A stretch of 64,000 nt of DNA from Xanthomarina maritima (GCF_008084905.1 NZ_VSFC01000012.1:247912-311911), one strand, 5' to 3'; positions 25,783-34,472 are shown, counted from the stretch's first letter. Translations and numbers: made by a program. Notes: generated from the letters alone by a model not told the origin.

Positions 25783-26442
25783 ATGACTAAACAAGAAAAG
25801 GTAGACTTTGTTATAAATACACTAAACAAGTTATATCCAACAATTCCTATTCCTTTAGACCATAAGGATTCTTATACCTTACTTATTGCTGTTTTAATGT
25901 CTGCACAAAGTACAGATGTTCGTGTTAATCAAATAACACCTCTATTATTTGCAAAAGCAGATAATCCGTATGATATGGTAAAGCTTTCTATTGAAGAAAT
26001 TAGAGAGATTATAAAACCTGTTGGTTTATCTCCAATGAAAAGTAAAGGCATTTTCGGTCTATCTAAAATACTTATTGAAAAGCATAATGGCCAAGTTCCA
26101 AAAACTTATGAAGATTTAGAAGAATTACCAGCAGTTGGACATAAAACAGCAGCTGTTGTTTTATCTCAAGCGTTTGGTATTCCAGCTTTTCCTGTCGATA
26201 CGCATATACATAGATTGATGTATCGTTGGGGATTTACAAATGGCAAGAATGTAGTTCAAACTGAAAAAGACGCGAAAAGATTATTTCCTGAAAAACTTTG
26301 GAATGATTTACACCTTCAAATTATTTGGTATGGACGTGAATATTCACCTGCTAGAGGTTGGGATTTAGAAAAAGACATTATCACTAAAACAATTGGTAGA
26401 AAATCTGTTTTGAGTAATTATTATAAAACAAAAAAGTCCTAA
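25783..26442 (+). CDS. nth: Endonuclease III-like DNA glycosylase/AP lyase lacking the iron-sulfur cluster
   Basis: Removes oxidised pyrimidines from DNA and cuts the abasic site (base excision repair). The helix-hairpin-helix LPAVGHKTA is at residues 115-123, the catalytic lysine is K121, and the catalytic aspartate D139 lies in PVDTHIHR, all as in Escherichia coli endonuclease III. The C-terminal 4Fe-4S cluster loop, which normally has four cysteines, reads IIWYGREYSPARGWDLEKDI. The whole 219-residue protein contains no cysteine. It is otherwise full-length, so the cluster has been lost rather than the gene truncated. A terminator overlaps its stop codon. Confidence 0.9.
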   Translation: MTKQEKVDFVINTLNKLYPTIPIPLDHKDSYTLLIAVLMSAQSTDVRVNQITPLLFAKADNPYDMVKLSIEEIREIIKPVGLSPMKSKGIFGLSKILIEKHNGQVPKTYEDLEELPAVGHKTAAVVLSQAFGIPAFPVDTHIHRLMYRWGFTNGKNVVQTEKDAKRLFPEKLWNDLHLQIIWYGREYSPARGWDLEKDIITKTIGRKSVLSNYYKTKKS

Positions 26443-26462
26443 CGACTAATTAGGACTTTTTC
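26431..26462. terminator. Bidirectional terminator after nth
   Basis: Arms AGTCCTAA (26435-26442) and TTAGGACT (26450-26457), a 7-base loop, A run on the left and T run on the right. The nth stop codon forms part of the left arm, and the small opposing gene ends six bases further on. Confidence 0.85.
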
Positions 26463-26467
26463 AAAGT

Positions 26468-26614
26468 TTAGTTGAGAAGTGCTTCAAACTTCATCTTATT
26501 ACAATTTATAACACTTAAAGCCTTAGAATAATCAAGAAGAAATTTAATAGTTTCCTCTTTCGGGTTCAATTTAATTTGCTTTTGGGGATTTTTTTGAGAG
26601 TAAAGTTTTGCCAT
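26468..26614 (-). CDS. 48-residue conserved small protein downstream of sigma factor
   Basis: A very short gene (ATG at 26614, TAA at 26468) reading MAKLYSQKNPQKQIKLNPKE, then ETIKFLLDYSKALSVINCNK, then MKFEALLN. The pattern LNPKEETIKFLLDYSKAL followed by KMKFEALLN is one I associate with small flavobacterial proteins, and the composition (basic N-terminus, amphipathic helix) is that of a real protein. It lies 56 bases downstream of the ECF sigma factor on the same strand and ends at a terminator, so it is probably co-transcribed with it. No function is known; a regulatory partner of the sigma factor is one possibility. Confidence 0.65.
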   Translation of the reverse strand: MAKLYSQKNPQKQIKLNPKEETIKFLLDYSKALSVINCNKMKFEALLN

Positions 26615-26670
26615 TAAATATTAATTATGGGTTATTTACCTTACTAACGTAACAAATTATATTTTATTGT

Positions 26671-27261
26671 TTAATTGGTTAAAATAATATTATGTTTATC
26701 AATAATTTTTCTCATATTAATTAAAGCATACCTCATTCTTCCTAGTGCTGTATTGATACTTACACCTGTTTTATCTGAGATTTCTTTAAAACTCATGTCG
26801 TTATACATACGCATCATTAATACTTCTTTTTGGTCGTCTGGTAACTCTTCAATTACTTTCCTTATATCAGATTCCACCTGATCTTTAATAATACTTCTTT
26901 CTGCATCTAACGAGTTGTCACTCAAAACAGAAAAGATATTAAAATCTCCAGCATTACTAAATTTAGGCATGCGACTATTTTTTCTAAAATGATCTATTAC
27001 AAGATTATGAGAAATACGCATCACCCAAGGTAAAAATTTACCTTCTTCATTATATTTTCCCTTTTTAAGAGTTCTAATAACTTTAATAAATGTATCTTGA
27101 AAAATATCTTCAGCAATATCTTTATCAAATACTTTCGAATAAATAAAACTGTAAATGCGTTGTTTATGTCTAGTGATAAGAATTTCTAAAGCAGATTCAT
27201 CACCATTAATATAGTTTCTAACTAAAGCAGCGTCTGTGATAAGTTCGTTTTGCATAATCAT
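26671..27261 (-). CDS. ECF-type RNA polymerase sigma factor
   Basis: Directs RNA polymerase to a set of promoters, probably in response to stress. At 196 residues it contains sigma region 2 (about residues 28-95: LEILITRHKQRIYSFIYSKV, DIAEDIFQDTFIKVI, and the DNA-melting segment FLPWVMRISHNLVIDHFRK). It also contains sigma region 4 (about 135-190: IEELPDDQKEVLMMRMYNDM, then SFKEISDKTGVSINTALGRM). A start at the second ATG (27255) is equally possible. No anti-sigma gene with a recognisable domain is adjacent; the 48-residue protein downstream is the only candidate partner. The 232 bases upstream up to uvrA are AT-rich and carry divergent promoters. Confidence 0.88.
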   Translation of the reverse strand: MIMQNELITDAALVRNYINGDESALEILITRHKQRIYSFIYSKVFDKDIAEDIFQDTFIKVIRTLKKGKYNEEGKFLPWVMRISHNLVIDHFRKNSRMPKFSNAGDFNIFSVLSDNSLDAERSIIKDQVESDIRKVIEELPDDQKEVLMMRMYNDMSFKEISDKTGVSINTALGRMRYALINMRKIIDKHNIILTN

Positions 27262-27462
27262 TACTTTTTAACATAAAGATTCCTTTATGCTTGGGGTTTA
27301 AAAAATTTTAAAAAGTAATTTTGTGCAATAGGCTATATTAGTGATTTTTAGAATTATAAGTTTCAAATATAACAACATTCTCTTATTAATAACAAAAAAA
27401 TATTAAAATATTTCAAAAAAATATTCAATAACAATCTATTTTTTAGGCTGATATACTTATAG

Positions 27463-27470
27463 TATCTTTG
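27463..27470 (+). promoter_or_regulatory. -7 element of the uvrA promoter
   Basis: TATCTTTG matches TAnnTTTG exactly, 23 bases before the uvrA ATG. A TTTA at 27442-27445, 17 bases upstream, stands where the TTTG element is expected. Confidence 0.45.
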
Positions 27471-27493
27471 CAAAATTATTGCTGTAACAACTT

Positions 27494-30277
27494 ATGATAA
27501 CTAACATTTCTAAAGTAAATCCGAAAGAAAATATTATAATAAAAGGTGCTAGTTTGCACAATTTAAAACAAATAGATGTTGTAATTCCAAGATACAAATT
27601 AGTTGTTATAACAGGATTATCTGGTTCTGGGAAATCTAGTTTAGCTTTCGATACACTTTATGCTGAAGGTCAACGTAGATATGTTGAGAGTTTATCTAGT
27701 TATGCAAGACAGTTCCTAGGCAGACTTAATAAACCAAAAGTTGAATATATTAAAGGCATTGCTCCAGCTATTGCAATTGAACAAAAAGTTAATTCAACCA
27801 ATCCTCGCTCAACTGTTGGTACTTCTACAGAAATTTACGATTATCTAAAACTATTATTTGCTCGAATTGGAAAAACATATTCTCCAGTATCTGGTGATGA
27901 AGTTAAAAAAGATACAGTAGCAGATGTTTTAAAATACATTAAAACGTTTAATGAAGGTGAAAAATTACTACTCCTATCTCCTATTCATTTAGAAAAAGAT
28001 CGTTCCATGAACGATAAACTAAAAGTCTTGCAACAACAAGGTTATGCTAGAGTTAAAGTAGATAATAATGTTTTAAGAATTGAAGAAGCTACAGATATTT
28101 CTAAAAATAAAACTGTTTTTTTAGTTGTAGATAGAATCATCACAAAAAATGAAGAAGACTTTTATAATCGTTTAGCTGATGCCATACAAACAGCTTTTTT
28201 TGAAGGAAAAGGCGAATGTTATATTGAACTTTTAAAAGATAATAAGCAACAATTTTTTAGTAATAAATTTGAACTTGATGGCATCGATTTTCTGGAACCT
28301 AATGTCCATCTGTTTAGTTTTAATAATCCATATGGAGCCTGTCCAAAATGTGAAGGTTATGGAGATATTATTGGTATTGATGAGGATTTAGTTATTCCAA
28401 ACACTGCCTTATCAGTCTTTGAAAATGCTATTTTTGCTTGGCGTGGAGAAAGCATGAGTTGGTATCGCGATCAATTAGTTAACAATTCGCATAAATTCGA
28501 TTTCCCAATTCATAAACCTTATTTTCAATTAAGTGATGAGCAAAAACAACTTATTTGGGATGGGAATGACTATTTTGAAGGTTTGAATACTTTTTTTGCT
28601 GAACTAGAATCAAAAGCTTATAAAATTCAAAATCGTGTGATACTTTCTCGTTACAGAGGAAAAACAAAATGTAAATCGTGTAAAGGAAAACGCTTAAGAC
28701 AAGAAGCTGATTTTATAAAAATAGGAGGAGCAACCATAACCGATTTAGTTGACAAACCTTTAAATAAACTCACAAATTTCTTCAAAGAGTTAGAGTTAAA
28801 CGATTACGATTCAAAAATTGCTGAACGTTTACTTAAAGAAATAAATAACCGTTTGTTATTTCTAGAAAATGTAGGCTTAAACTACTTAACATTAAATCGA
28901 AAATCGAATACGCTTTCTGGTGGTGAAAGTCAGCGAATCAATTTAGCAACTTCACTTGGAAGCAGCTTGGTTGGCTCCATGTATATACTGGACGAACCTA
29001 GTATTGGTCTGCATCCTAAAGATACCGAAAGTTTGATTGGTGTATTAAAATCTCTTCGTGATTTAGGAAATACAGTCATTGTTGTAGAACATGATGAAGA
29101 CATCATGAAAGAAGCAGATGAAATTATTGACATAGGTCCAGAAGCTGGTACTTTTGGTGGTGAAGTTGTTGCAACTGGAACGTTTAAAGATATTTTAACT
29201 TCTACATCTTTAACTGCTCAATATTTAAACGGTACAATAGAAATAGAAGCTCCTCAAAAGCGAAGAACGTCCAAATATCATGTGGATATTCTTGGAGCCA
29301 GAGAAAACAATTTAAAAAATATAGACGTCACCATACCTCTTGGTATATTAACTGTTATTACTGGTGTTTCTGGTAGTGGAAAAAGTACTTTGGTAAAGAA
29401 AATATTATATCCAGCTCTTCAAAAGAAACTAACAGATTTTGGTGATAAACCTGGACAATTTTCAGAAATGACTGGTAATTTCAGTAATATCAAACAAATT
29501 GAGTTTGTAGATCAAAATCCAATTGGACGTTCGTCTCGTTCTAATCCTGTGACATATATTAAGGCTTACGATGATATTCGTGCATTATTTGCCAATCAGA
29601 AATTAAGTAAGATCAGAAATTATCAAGCTAAACATTTCTCATTTAATGTTGATGGTGGACGTTGTGAAACCTGTAAAGGTGAAGGTGAAGTTACTATTGA
29701 AATGCAATTTATGGCAGATGTGCATTTAACTTGCGAAACTTGTAATGGCAAACGTTTTAAAAAGGAAGTATTAGAAGTTGTTTATAAAGAAAAATCTATA
29801 GATGACATTTTAAATTTAACCATTGATGATGCCATTGCCTTTTTTGAAATGCATAATCAAACAAAAATTCAAAGTAAGCTTCAACCTTTACAAGATGTAG
29901 GTTTAGGTTATGTATCTCTAGGACAAAGCTCTTCTACGCTTTCTGGTGGTGAAGCTCAACGAATAAAATTAGCATCCTTTTTAGGAAAAGGAAGTAAAAG
30001 TGATCATGCTTTATTCATTTTTGATGAACCAACAACCGGACTACACTTTCATGACATTCAAAAACTTTTAAAATCTTTTAATGCATTGATCGAAAAAGGT
30101 CATTCCATTTTAGTTGTAGAACATAATCTGGAGTTAATAAAATGTGCTGATTATATAATTGATTTAGGCCCAGAAGGTGGAGAAAATGGTGGGCAATTAG
30201 TAGCTTCTGGTACTCCCGAAGAAATTATAGCAAACAAAGATTCAATTACCGGAAAATACTTAAAGCAAAAACTTTAA
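27494..30277 (+). CDS. uvrA: Excinuclease ABC subunit A
   Basis: ATPase that recognises DNA damage and loads UvrB in nucleotide excision repair. At 927 residues it is close to the usual 940. It has two ABC units: Walker A GLSGSGKSS (about residue 41) and GVSGSGKST (about 624), signatures LSGGESQR and LSGGEAQR, and Walker B segments YILDEPSIGLHP and FIFDEPTTGLHF. The C-terminal zinc module is intact (CETC at the start, CETC again 19 residues later). The first zinc module is half missing: the second pair CPKC is present after FSFNNPYGA, but the CPxC pair expected about 25 residues earlier is replaced by FELDGI. Conserved segments elsewhere support function. Confidence 0.92.
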   Translation: MITNISKVNPKENIIIKGASLHNLKQIDVVIPRYKLVVITGLSGSGKSSLAFDTLYAEGQRRYVESLSSYARQFLGRLNKPKVEYIKGIAPAIAIEQKVNSTNPRSTVGTSTEIYDYLKLLFARIGKTYSPVSGDEVKKDTVADVLKYIKTFNEGEKLLLLSPIHLEKDRSMNDKLKVLQQQGYARVKVDNNVLRIEEATDISKNKTVFLVVDRIITKNEEDFYNRLADAIQTAFFEGKGECYIELLKDNKQQFFSNKFELDGIDFLEPNVHLFSFNNPYGACPKCEGYGDIIGIDEDLVIPNTALSVFENAIFAWRGESMSWYRDQLVNNSHKFDFPIHKPYFQLSDEQKQLIWDGNDYFEGLNTFFAELESKAYKIQNRVILSRYRGKTKCKSCKGKRLRQEADFIKIGGATITDLVDKPLNKLTNFFKELELNDYDSKIAERLLKEINNRLLFLENVGLNYLTLNRKSNTLSGGESQRINLATSLGSSLVGSMYILDEPSIGLHPKDTESLIGVLKSLRDLGNTVIVVEHDEDIMKEADEIIDIGPEAGTFGGEVVATGTFKDILTSTSLTAQYLNGTIEIEAPQKRRTSKYHVDILGARENNLKNIDVTIPLGILTVITGVSGSGKSTLVKKILYPALQKKLTDFGDKPGQFSEMTGNFSNIKQIEFVDQNPIGRSSRSNPVTYIKAYDDIRALFANQKLSKIRNYQAKHFSFNVDGGRCETCKGEGEVTIEMQFMADVHLTCETCNGKRFKKEVLEVVYKEKSIDDILNLTIDDAIAFFEMHNQTKIQSKLQPLQDVGLGYVSLGQSSSTLSGGEAQRIKLASFLGKGSKSDHALFIFDEPTTGLHFHDIQKLLKSFNALIEKGHSILVVEHNLELIKCADYIIDLGPEGGENGGQLVASGTPEEIIANKDSITGKYLKQKL

Positions 30278-30290
30278 TGTTTTCTAGATA

Positions 30291-31358
30291 CTAATAAAAC
30301 ATAAATGTTGCAAAGCCTACAATTATAGCTGCAAAAGGTAAAACCATTAGCAAAAAAGTAAAAGAAACCACACTACATTTAATAAAACTAACAAACCAAC
30401 CTTGTTGGTAAAATCTTTTAAGAGCTAAGTATAAATAGAAAAACGAAGACCAAATAATCAACCAATCTATCCAATCTGGAATGTCCCAAATAAAATTAAT
30501 TGCTATAATAATGCTAAATAGCATAAATAGATAAGAGAAAAAATAAAAAGCAAATACTAAATGGTGAGCAAACGTGCCTCGTTTCCAATAAAATATCTTT
30601 AATAATAAAGCAAAAATTGGTAACAAAATAAACATGGCTAATGGAATACTATCATAAAAAGCCTTTAGCAAACTTCCACCATCCCTTTTTTTGTAAAACT
30701 TCAACATTTGTGCATATAAACGACGAGTAAATTTACTATCGTCTTTTTCTAAACCCATAGCCTCATAAATTTCTTGATCTGTAGCTTCTATTTTTATTAA
30801 AGAGTCTACTTTTTTTTGATCAAAATCAAAATTTATATTATTTGAAGATTTATTAACATCATTTTTAATAACAGAATCGAGAGCTTTTAACTCAGCATCG
30901 TTCATTCCAATTACTTTTTGATTGTCCTTAAGTGGTTTTAGTAGATTTTCAACATCAAGAGTATCCATATTTGATTTCTTAATAATTGAATCATTAATCA
31001 ATGGTTTATCAAGGGTTTTCTTAAATTGTTTGTCGAACTTCTCTGTTTGAGGCCTTACAAGAATGGTAAATAAAAAGAAAAAGATGACTGAAATAAACAA
31101 ATACATTTGAGCCGGATGAAGATATAATAAACGCTTACCTTCAATAAATTTACTTGCTAAATAACCAGGTTTAGTCAATAAAGGAATAAAACTCTTAAAA
31201 AAACGCGCATCAAAAGAAAAGTAATTACTAATGGTATTATAGAATAAAACACCAATAGTCAATTCGTCTTTAGACTTTTGTCCACAATGTGGGCAAAAAT
31301 CATATTCGCTTTCAAAAGGAGTTTCGCAATTTTTACAAGTAGTTTGGTTAGTTGACAT
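30291..31358 (-). CDS. DUF3667 family membrane protein with zinc ribbon
   Basis: A 355-residue integral membrane protein. It opens with a zinc ribbon of two CxxC pairs (CKNC at residues 8-11, CPHC about 22-25), then the conserved DUF3667 segment with FDARFFKSFIPLLTKPGYLA and FIEGKRLLYLHPAQMYLF, leading into the first transmembrane helix. A long polar insert (about residues 110-215, rich in Asp, Lys and Asn) separates it from four further helices. The function of the family is unknown. The gene is convergent with uvrA (13 bases between stops, no hairpin) and is followed upstream by the deformylase/phosphatase pair on the same strand. Confidence 0.8.
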   Translation of the reverse strand: MSTNQTTCKNCETPFESEYDFCPHCGQKSKDELTIGVLFYNTISNYFSFDARFFKSFIPLLTKPGYLASKFIEGKRLLYLHPAQMYLFISVIFFFLFTILVRPQTEKFDKQFKKTLDKPLINDSIIKKSNMDTLDVENLLKPLKDNQKVIGMNDAELKALDSVIKNDVNKSSNNINFDFDQKKVDSLIKIEATDQEIYEAMGLEKDDSKFTRRLYAQMLKFYKKRDGGSLLKAFYDSIPLAMFILLPIFALLLKIFYWKRGTFAHHLVFAFYFFSYLFMLFSIIIAINFIWDIPDWIDWLIIWSSFFYLYLALKRFYQQGWFVSFIKCSVVSFTFLLMVLPFAAIIVGFATFMFY

Positions 31359-31412
31359 TACTATATTATTGGTTTTTATAAATGTATAAAAAAGAATTTA
31401 TATGAATAAATA

Positions 31413-32045
31413 CTATTCCGAATCTATTACATCTTTCTCCAAATGATCTAAATATAAAATACCATAAAGATGATCTATTTCATGCTGAAAAATAACAGAA
31501 GTAAACCCTTCAATTGATTCTGTTTTATGTGTATTTTCCATCGTGTCATATTCTATTACAATTTCATAAGATCTATTGTTTAATGTTTCCGATCGATTAG
31601 GAATAGACAAACAACCTTCTGTATAGGTTTGTTTTTGTGTTGAATATTGAGTGATTTTAGGATTTAAATACACTTCAAAAGGAAATTCTTCTTTATCAAA
31701 CCTTTGAACCCAAATAATATTTTTTAAAACACCTACCTGAGGAGCAGCAATACCAATACCTAAGGACATACTATCTCTTACAGTTCTATATAATCTATTT
31801 ACAAAATGTTGAAGTATCGGGTCGTTTGGATTTGCTTTAACATTAGAACTTATTGTTCTTAATAACAAGGAATCTGATTTGTTATTTATTTTAAAAACAC
31901 GCATTGGAATGGTACTATCTCCTAGCATGATTAAATTAATTTCTGATTGAGTAAAACTGATATTATTTTTATGTCTAGTACTAGAACAAGCAAGCACTAA
32001 AAAATTAACACTTAAAAATAACAATGAGTTAAATAGAAACTTCAT
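31413..32045 (-). CDS. Peptide deformylase carrying a lipoprotein signal
   Basis: Removes the formyl group from N-terminal formyl-methionine. I start it at the ATG at 32045 (210 residues): from there the N-terminus is a clean lipoprotein signal with lipobox VLAC and the cysteine at residue 20. A longer frame to 32123 would overlap the upstream gene. The catalytic core is complete: GIGIAAPQ at 96-103, EGCLS with C145, and HEIDH with H188, E189 and H192. Ordinary deformylases are cytosolic and lack any signal, so this is an exported form in addition to whatever housekeeping copy exists elsewhere. One base separates it from the exported PPP phosphatase upstream. Confidence 0.85.
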   Translation of the reverse strand: MKFLFNSLLFLSVNFLVLACSSTRHKNNISFTQSEINLIMLGDSTIPMRVFKINNKSDSLLLRTISSNVKANPNDPILQHFVNRLYRTVRDSMSLGIGIAAPQVGVLKNIIWVQRFDKEEFPFEVYLNPKITQYSTQKQTYTEGCLSIPNRSETLNNRSYEIVIEYDTMENTHKTESIEGFTSVIFQHEIDHLYGILYLDHLEKDVIDSE

Positions 32046-32046
32046 T

Positions 32047-33132
32047 TTAATCTGAACTAACAGTTTCTTTTTTAAAAGACTCCTCTTTACCTTCCATAGT
32101 ACCTCGAATATATTTTTTGCCATTTATTAACAATACCTCACCATAAACACCATTTTTAATACTTGAATCAACTCCAAATATTTTTTCATTATAAAGCTGA
32201 ACAACCTCTTCGTTAGAACAATGACCAACAATAATATGTTTTGAATTTATTTCTTTTAATATTTCTTTAATTTCACTTTCAGGCAAGTTATCGTTAAAAT
32301 AACCTCTATACCAAATTGGTCCTGAAGACCCATAGTAATTAATGTAAAATGGAGTTTCTTTTAATTGGTCTTTAGGTACATCTATAGACTCTCTCATTAA
32401 TTTATTGACGCTATCTATATTATAACCCAAATCAAGAAACGCTTTTGATAAACCTCCATGTACATAGGTGTCTTTATTAATTTTTAAAACAGTTGGTTTC
32501 GATCTTAACCAACGTCCTAAAACCGTTTGATTATTAAATAAATCTGTATAATTGGTTTTTAATAAATATGAAGTCACTCTATATTTACTGTTTAAATATC
32601 TTAAATCTTTACGCAGAATCATGTATTCATGATTCCCTAAAGTAAAGTGAACTTTGCCTCCGCTCTTTAAAGCTTGTTGTTCTAAATGATAAACAAACCA
32701 AAGCGTTTCTGTTACTTTTGGTCCACGATCGAAAATATCACCAACTATCACTAGATGTCCACTTCCTAAAGTCCAATTTAAGTTGCTATCAATAACCTTA
32801 TTGTTTTTCAGAATCTCAATGGCTAAATCAAATTGGCCATGTATATCGCTTAATACCACTATGTTGTCAACATCTTCAAATATTGCTTCTTCAGGATGGA
32901 ATTCTGTTTTATAAGCATCAATAGGCAATTCTTTAGTAATAACTTCTCCATCAATAATGCTTTTTTCAATTAACACGTCTTTTTTAATAAACACATAAGG
33001 ACCATCATTTATTTTAATACTATCTGCCTTAATTCTATTATCTATAGAATCATTCTCATTTAATACTTGTGAGTACGAATTAAAAGATATAAAAAACAGG
33101 ATAAGGAAAATGATATTTAATTTTCTAAACAT
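32047..33132 (-). CDS. Exported PPP-family metallophosphatase, Shewanella-like type
   Basis: A phosphoprotein phosphatase-type metalloenzyme of 361 residues, started at the ATG at 33132 because a signal peptide follows at once (IIFLILFFISFNSYSQ). The longer frame to 33228 adds an unconserved tail. The PPP signature motifs are all there in order: SDIHGQFD, GDIFDRGP, GNHEYMIL, then YVHGGLS and IIVGHCS. The set resembles the bacterial Shewanella-like PPP group, whose members act on phosphotyrosine or phosphoserine in peptides. Export to the periplasm is predicted from the signal. It is translated into the deformylase gene with one base between stop and start, which implies a joint function. Confidence 0.82.
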   Translation of the reverse strand: MFRKLNIIFLILFFISFNSYSQVLNENDSIDNRIKADSIKINDGPYVFIKKDVLIEKSIIDGEVITKELPIDAYKTEFHPEEAIFEDVDNIVVLSDIHGQFDLAIEILKNNKVIDSNLNWTLGSGHLVIVGDIFDRGPKVTETLWFVYHLEQQALKSGGKVHFTLGNHEYMILRKDLRYLNSKYRVTSYLLKTNYTDLFNNQTVLGRWLRSKPTVLKINKDTYVHGGLSKAFLDLGYNIDSVNKLMRESIDVPKDQLKETPFYINYYGSSGPIWYRGYFNDNLPESEIKEILKEINSKHIIVGHCSNEEVVQLYNEKIFGVDSSIKNGVYGEVLLINGKKYIRGTMEGKEESFKKETVSSD

Positions 33133-33350
33133 GATAATTGATTGTGAGAATACTAAATCAAAAATTATTCCAACTAATTTAAGAATTATTTTTTTGATGA
33201 CGTTTAAATTTATTAACAGACTATTCATTTCATTTTATATAACAGTTAACTATTTTATATTCAGTTATTTATAAATCTATCAAATTAATAAGATAATTTT
33301 TGGCATGCTGTTTGTTTTAAATATAGCAAGTTCAATTAAATACAACAATT

Positions 33351-34388
33351 ATGAAAAAATTTATGTTTTTTATTACAGCTCTAGTCCTGGGTGGATTAAC
33401 TGTTAGTGCGTCAACTACCAACCAACCAAAACAATTTGATAATACAACAACATGGAGTGGTTATGGTAATTCTTTCATATTTGTTGAAAATGGCATTGAG
33501 TTTTCAATTTTCCCAGATGGACAATTTGATTTTTACATGCCTTCATACATATCTAATGTTAATGTGTATGTTCCAGGAATAAGTATTAGCTTTAATTCAG
33601 GTTATGACTATAATCCATATTTACAATATGATGAATTTGGAGCAGTAATTCAAATAGAACGTGTACCAATCTATTATGATTATTATGGACGAGTTTCAAA
33701 AATTGGAAATGTTTTTATAAACTATAACAGTTTTGGTTATGTAACTCAAGTTGGAGGCCTTTTTATTCATTATAATAGGTTTTATAAATATTCTCATTAC
33801 ACAGGATATATAAATGCTTATAACAGATATTATGTTTACAGACCTTGGCATGCTTATTATAGAATTCCAGCTTATAATCATTGTGTGGTTTATCATACTC
33901 CTTACAGACAGAATTATGCTCCTAAAAGATATGCATACTCAAAACCTTATGCTAATAATTACAGACGAACAACTGCTGTTGCAAGTAGACGAGGAAACAC
34001 CATTACTAGACAAAGTGAATTAGCAACAAGACCTAGTTATACAAATAATTCTCCTAGACGAAATATTGAGAATAAACAACCTAGTAGATCAAATAATGTG
34101 TCTCAAACCAGAGATCGTTCTCAAGTAAAATCTACTAGATCTAATAATCAATTAGAATCTAAGTCAAGAAAGGTATCAAATGATTCTAAATCACGTAATG
34201 TTTCTAATAAAAATTCGACTAGAACTAATAATCAGATAGCTTTTCAAACTAGAAAGCAATCTAATAATGTTAAAACTACTAGGTCTAATGTTAAAAATAA
34301 TGATATTAAAAAACCAAATAGTAATGAATATCGTAAATATAATAAAGGAAACAAAGAAATAGCTTCAAACACTAGAAGCAAAAGATAA
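33351..34388 (+). CDS. Exported Tyr-rich repeat protein with basic low-complexity tail
   Basis: A 345-residue protein of unknown function. A signal peptide (cleavage near VSAS) is followed by a folded-looking region to residue 92. Four to five tandem 16-residue repeats then run from Y93 to about 156, of the form Y[D/N]xFGxVxxIGxVxIx. A Tyr-rich stretch follows (AYNRYYVYRPWHAYYRIPAY). From about 200 to the end there is a basic, Ser/Asn/Arg-rich disordered tail with recurring TRSNN and SRxVSN units. The tail suggests binding to an acidic polymer or the cell surface; this is inference. There is no T9SS sorting domain. It stands alone, divergent from the phosphatase operon. Confidence 0.65.
   Translation: MKKFMFFITALVLGGLTVSASTTNQPKQFDNTTTWSGYGNSFIFVENGIEFSIFPDGQFDFYMPSYISNVNVYVPGISISFNSGYDYNPYLQYDEFGAVIQIERVPIYYDYYGRVSKIGNVFINYNSFGYVTQVGGLFIHYNRFYKYSHYTGYINAYNRYYVYRPWHAYYRIPAYNHCVVYHTPYRQNYAPKRYAYSKPYANNYRRTTAVASRRGNTITRQSELATRPSYTNNSPRRNIENKQPSRSNNVSQTRDRSQVKSTRSNNQLESKSRKVSNDSKSRNVSNKNSTRTNNQIAFQTRKQSNNVKTTRSNVKNNDIKKPNSNEYRKYNKGNKEIASNTRSKR
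33627..33818 (+). repeat. Four tandem 48-base (16-residue) coding repeats
   Basis: Translated copies are YDEFGAVIQIERVPIY, YDYYGRVSKIGNVFIN, YNSFGYVTQVGGLFIH and YNRFYKYSHYTGYINA, with a fifth, weaker copy behind. The protein period is exact while the DNA copies have diverged, so this is an old repeat kept by selection on the protein. Confidence 0.75.
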
Positions 34389-34410
34389 TTAAATTTTGGT
34401 TGGTTAGTTG

Positions 34411-34456
34411 GAAAGTCCTACGAGTAGTTTGCCTCAAAGCAACATCGTGGGATTTT
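34411..34456. terminator. Imperfect long hairpin, possible terminator
   Basis: GAAAGTCCTACGA (from 34411) pairs with TCGTGGGATTTTC (to 34456) across two G-T wobbles, enclosing a 20-base loop that itself contains a short TTGC/GCAA stem. It lies between two converging genes, but the flanking T run is short, so this could also be the end of a small RNA. Confidence 0.4.
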
Positions 34457-34472
34457 CTCATTTTATAAGGTT

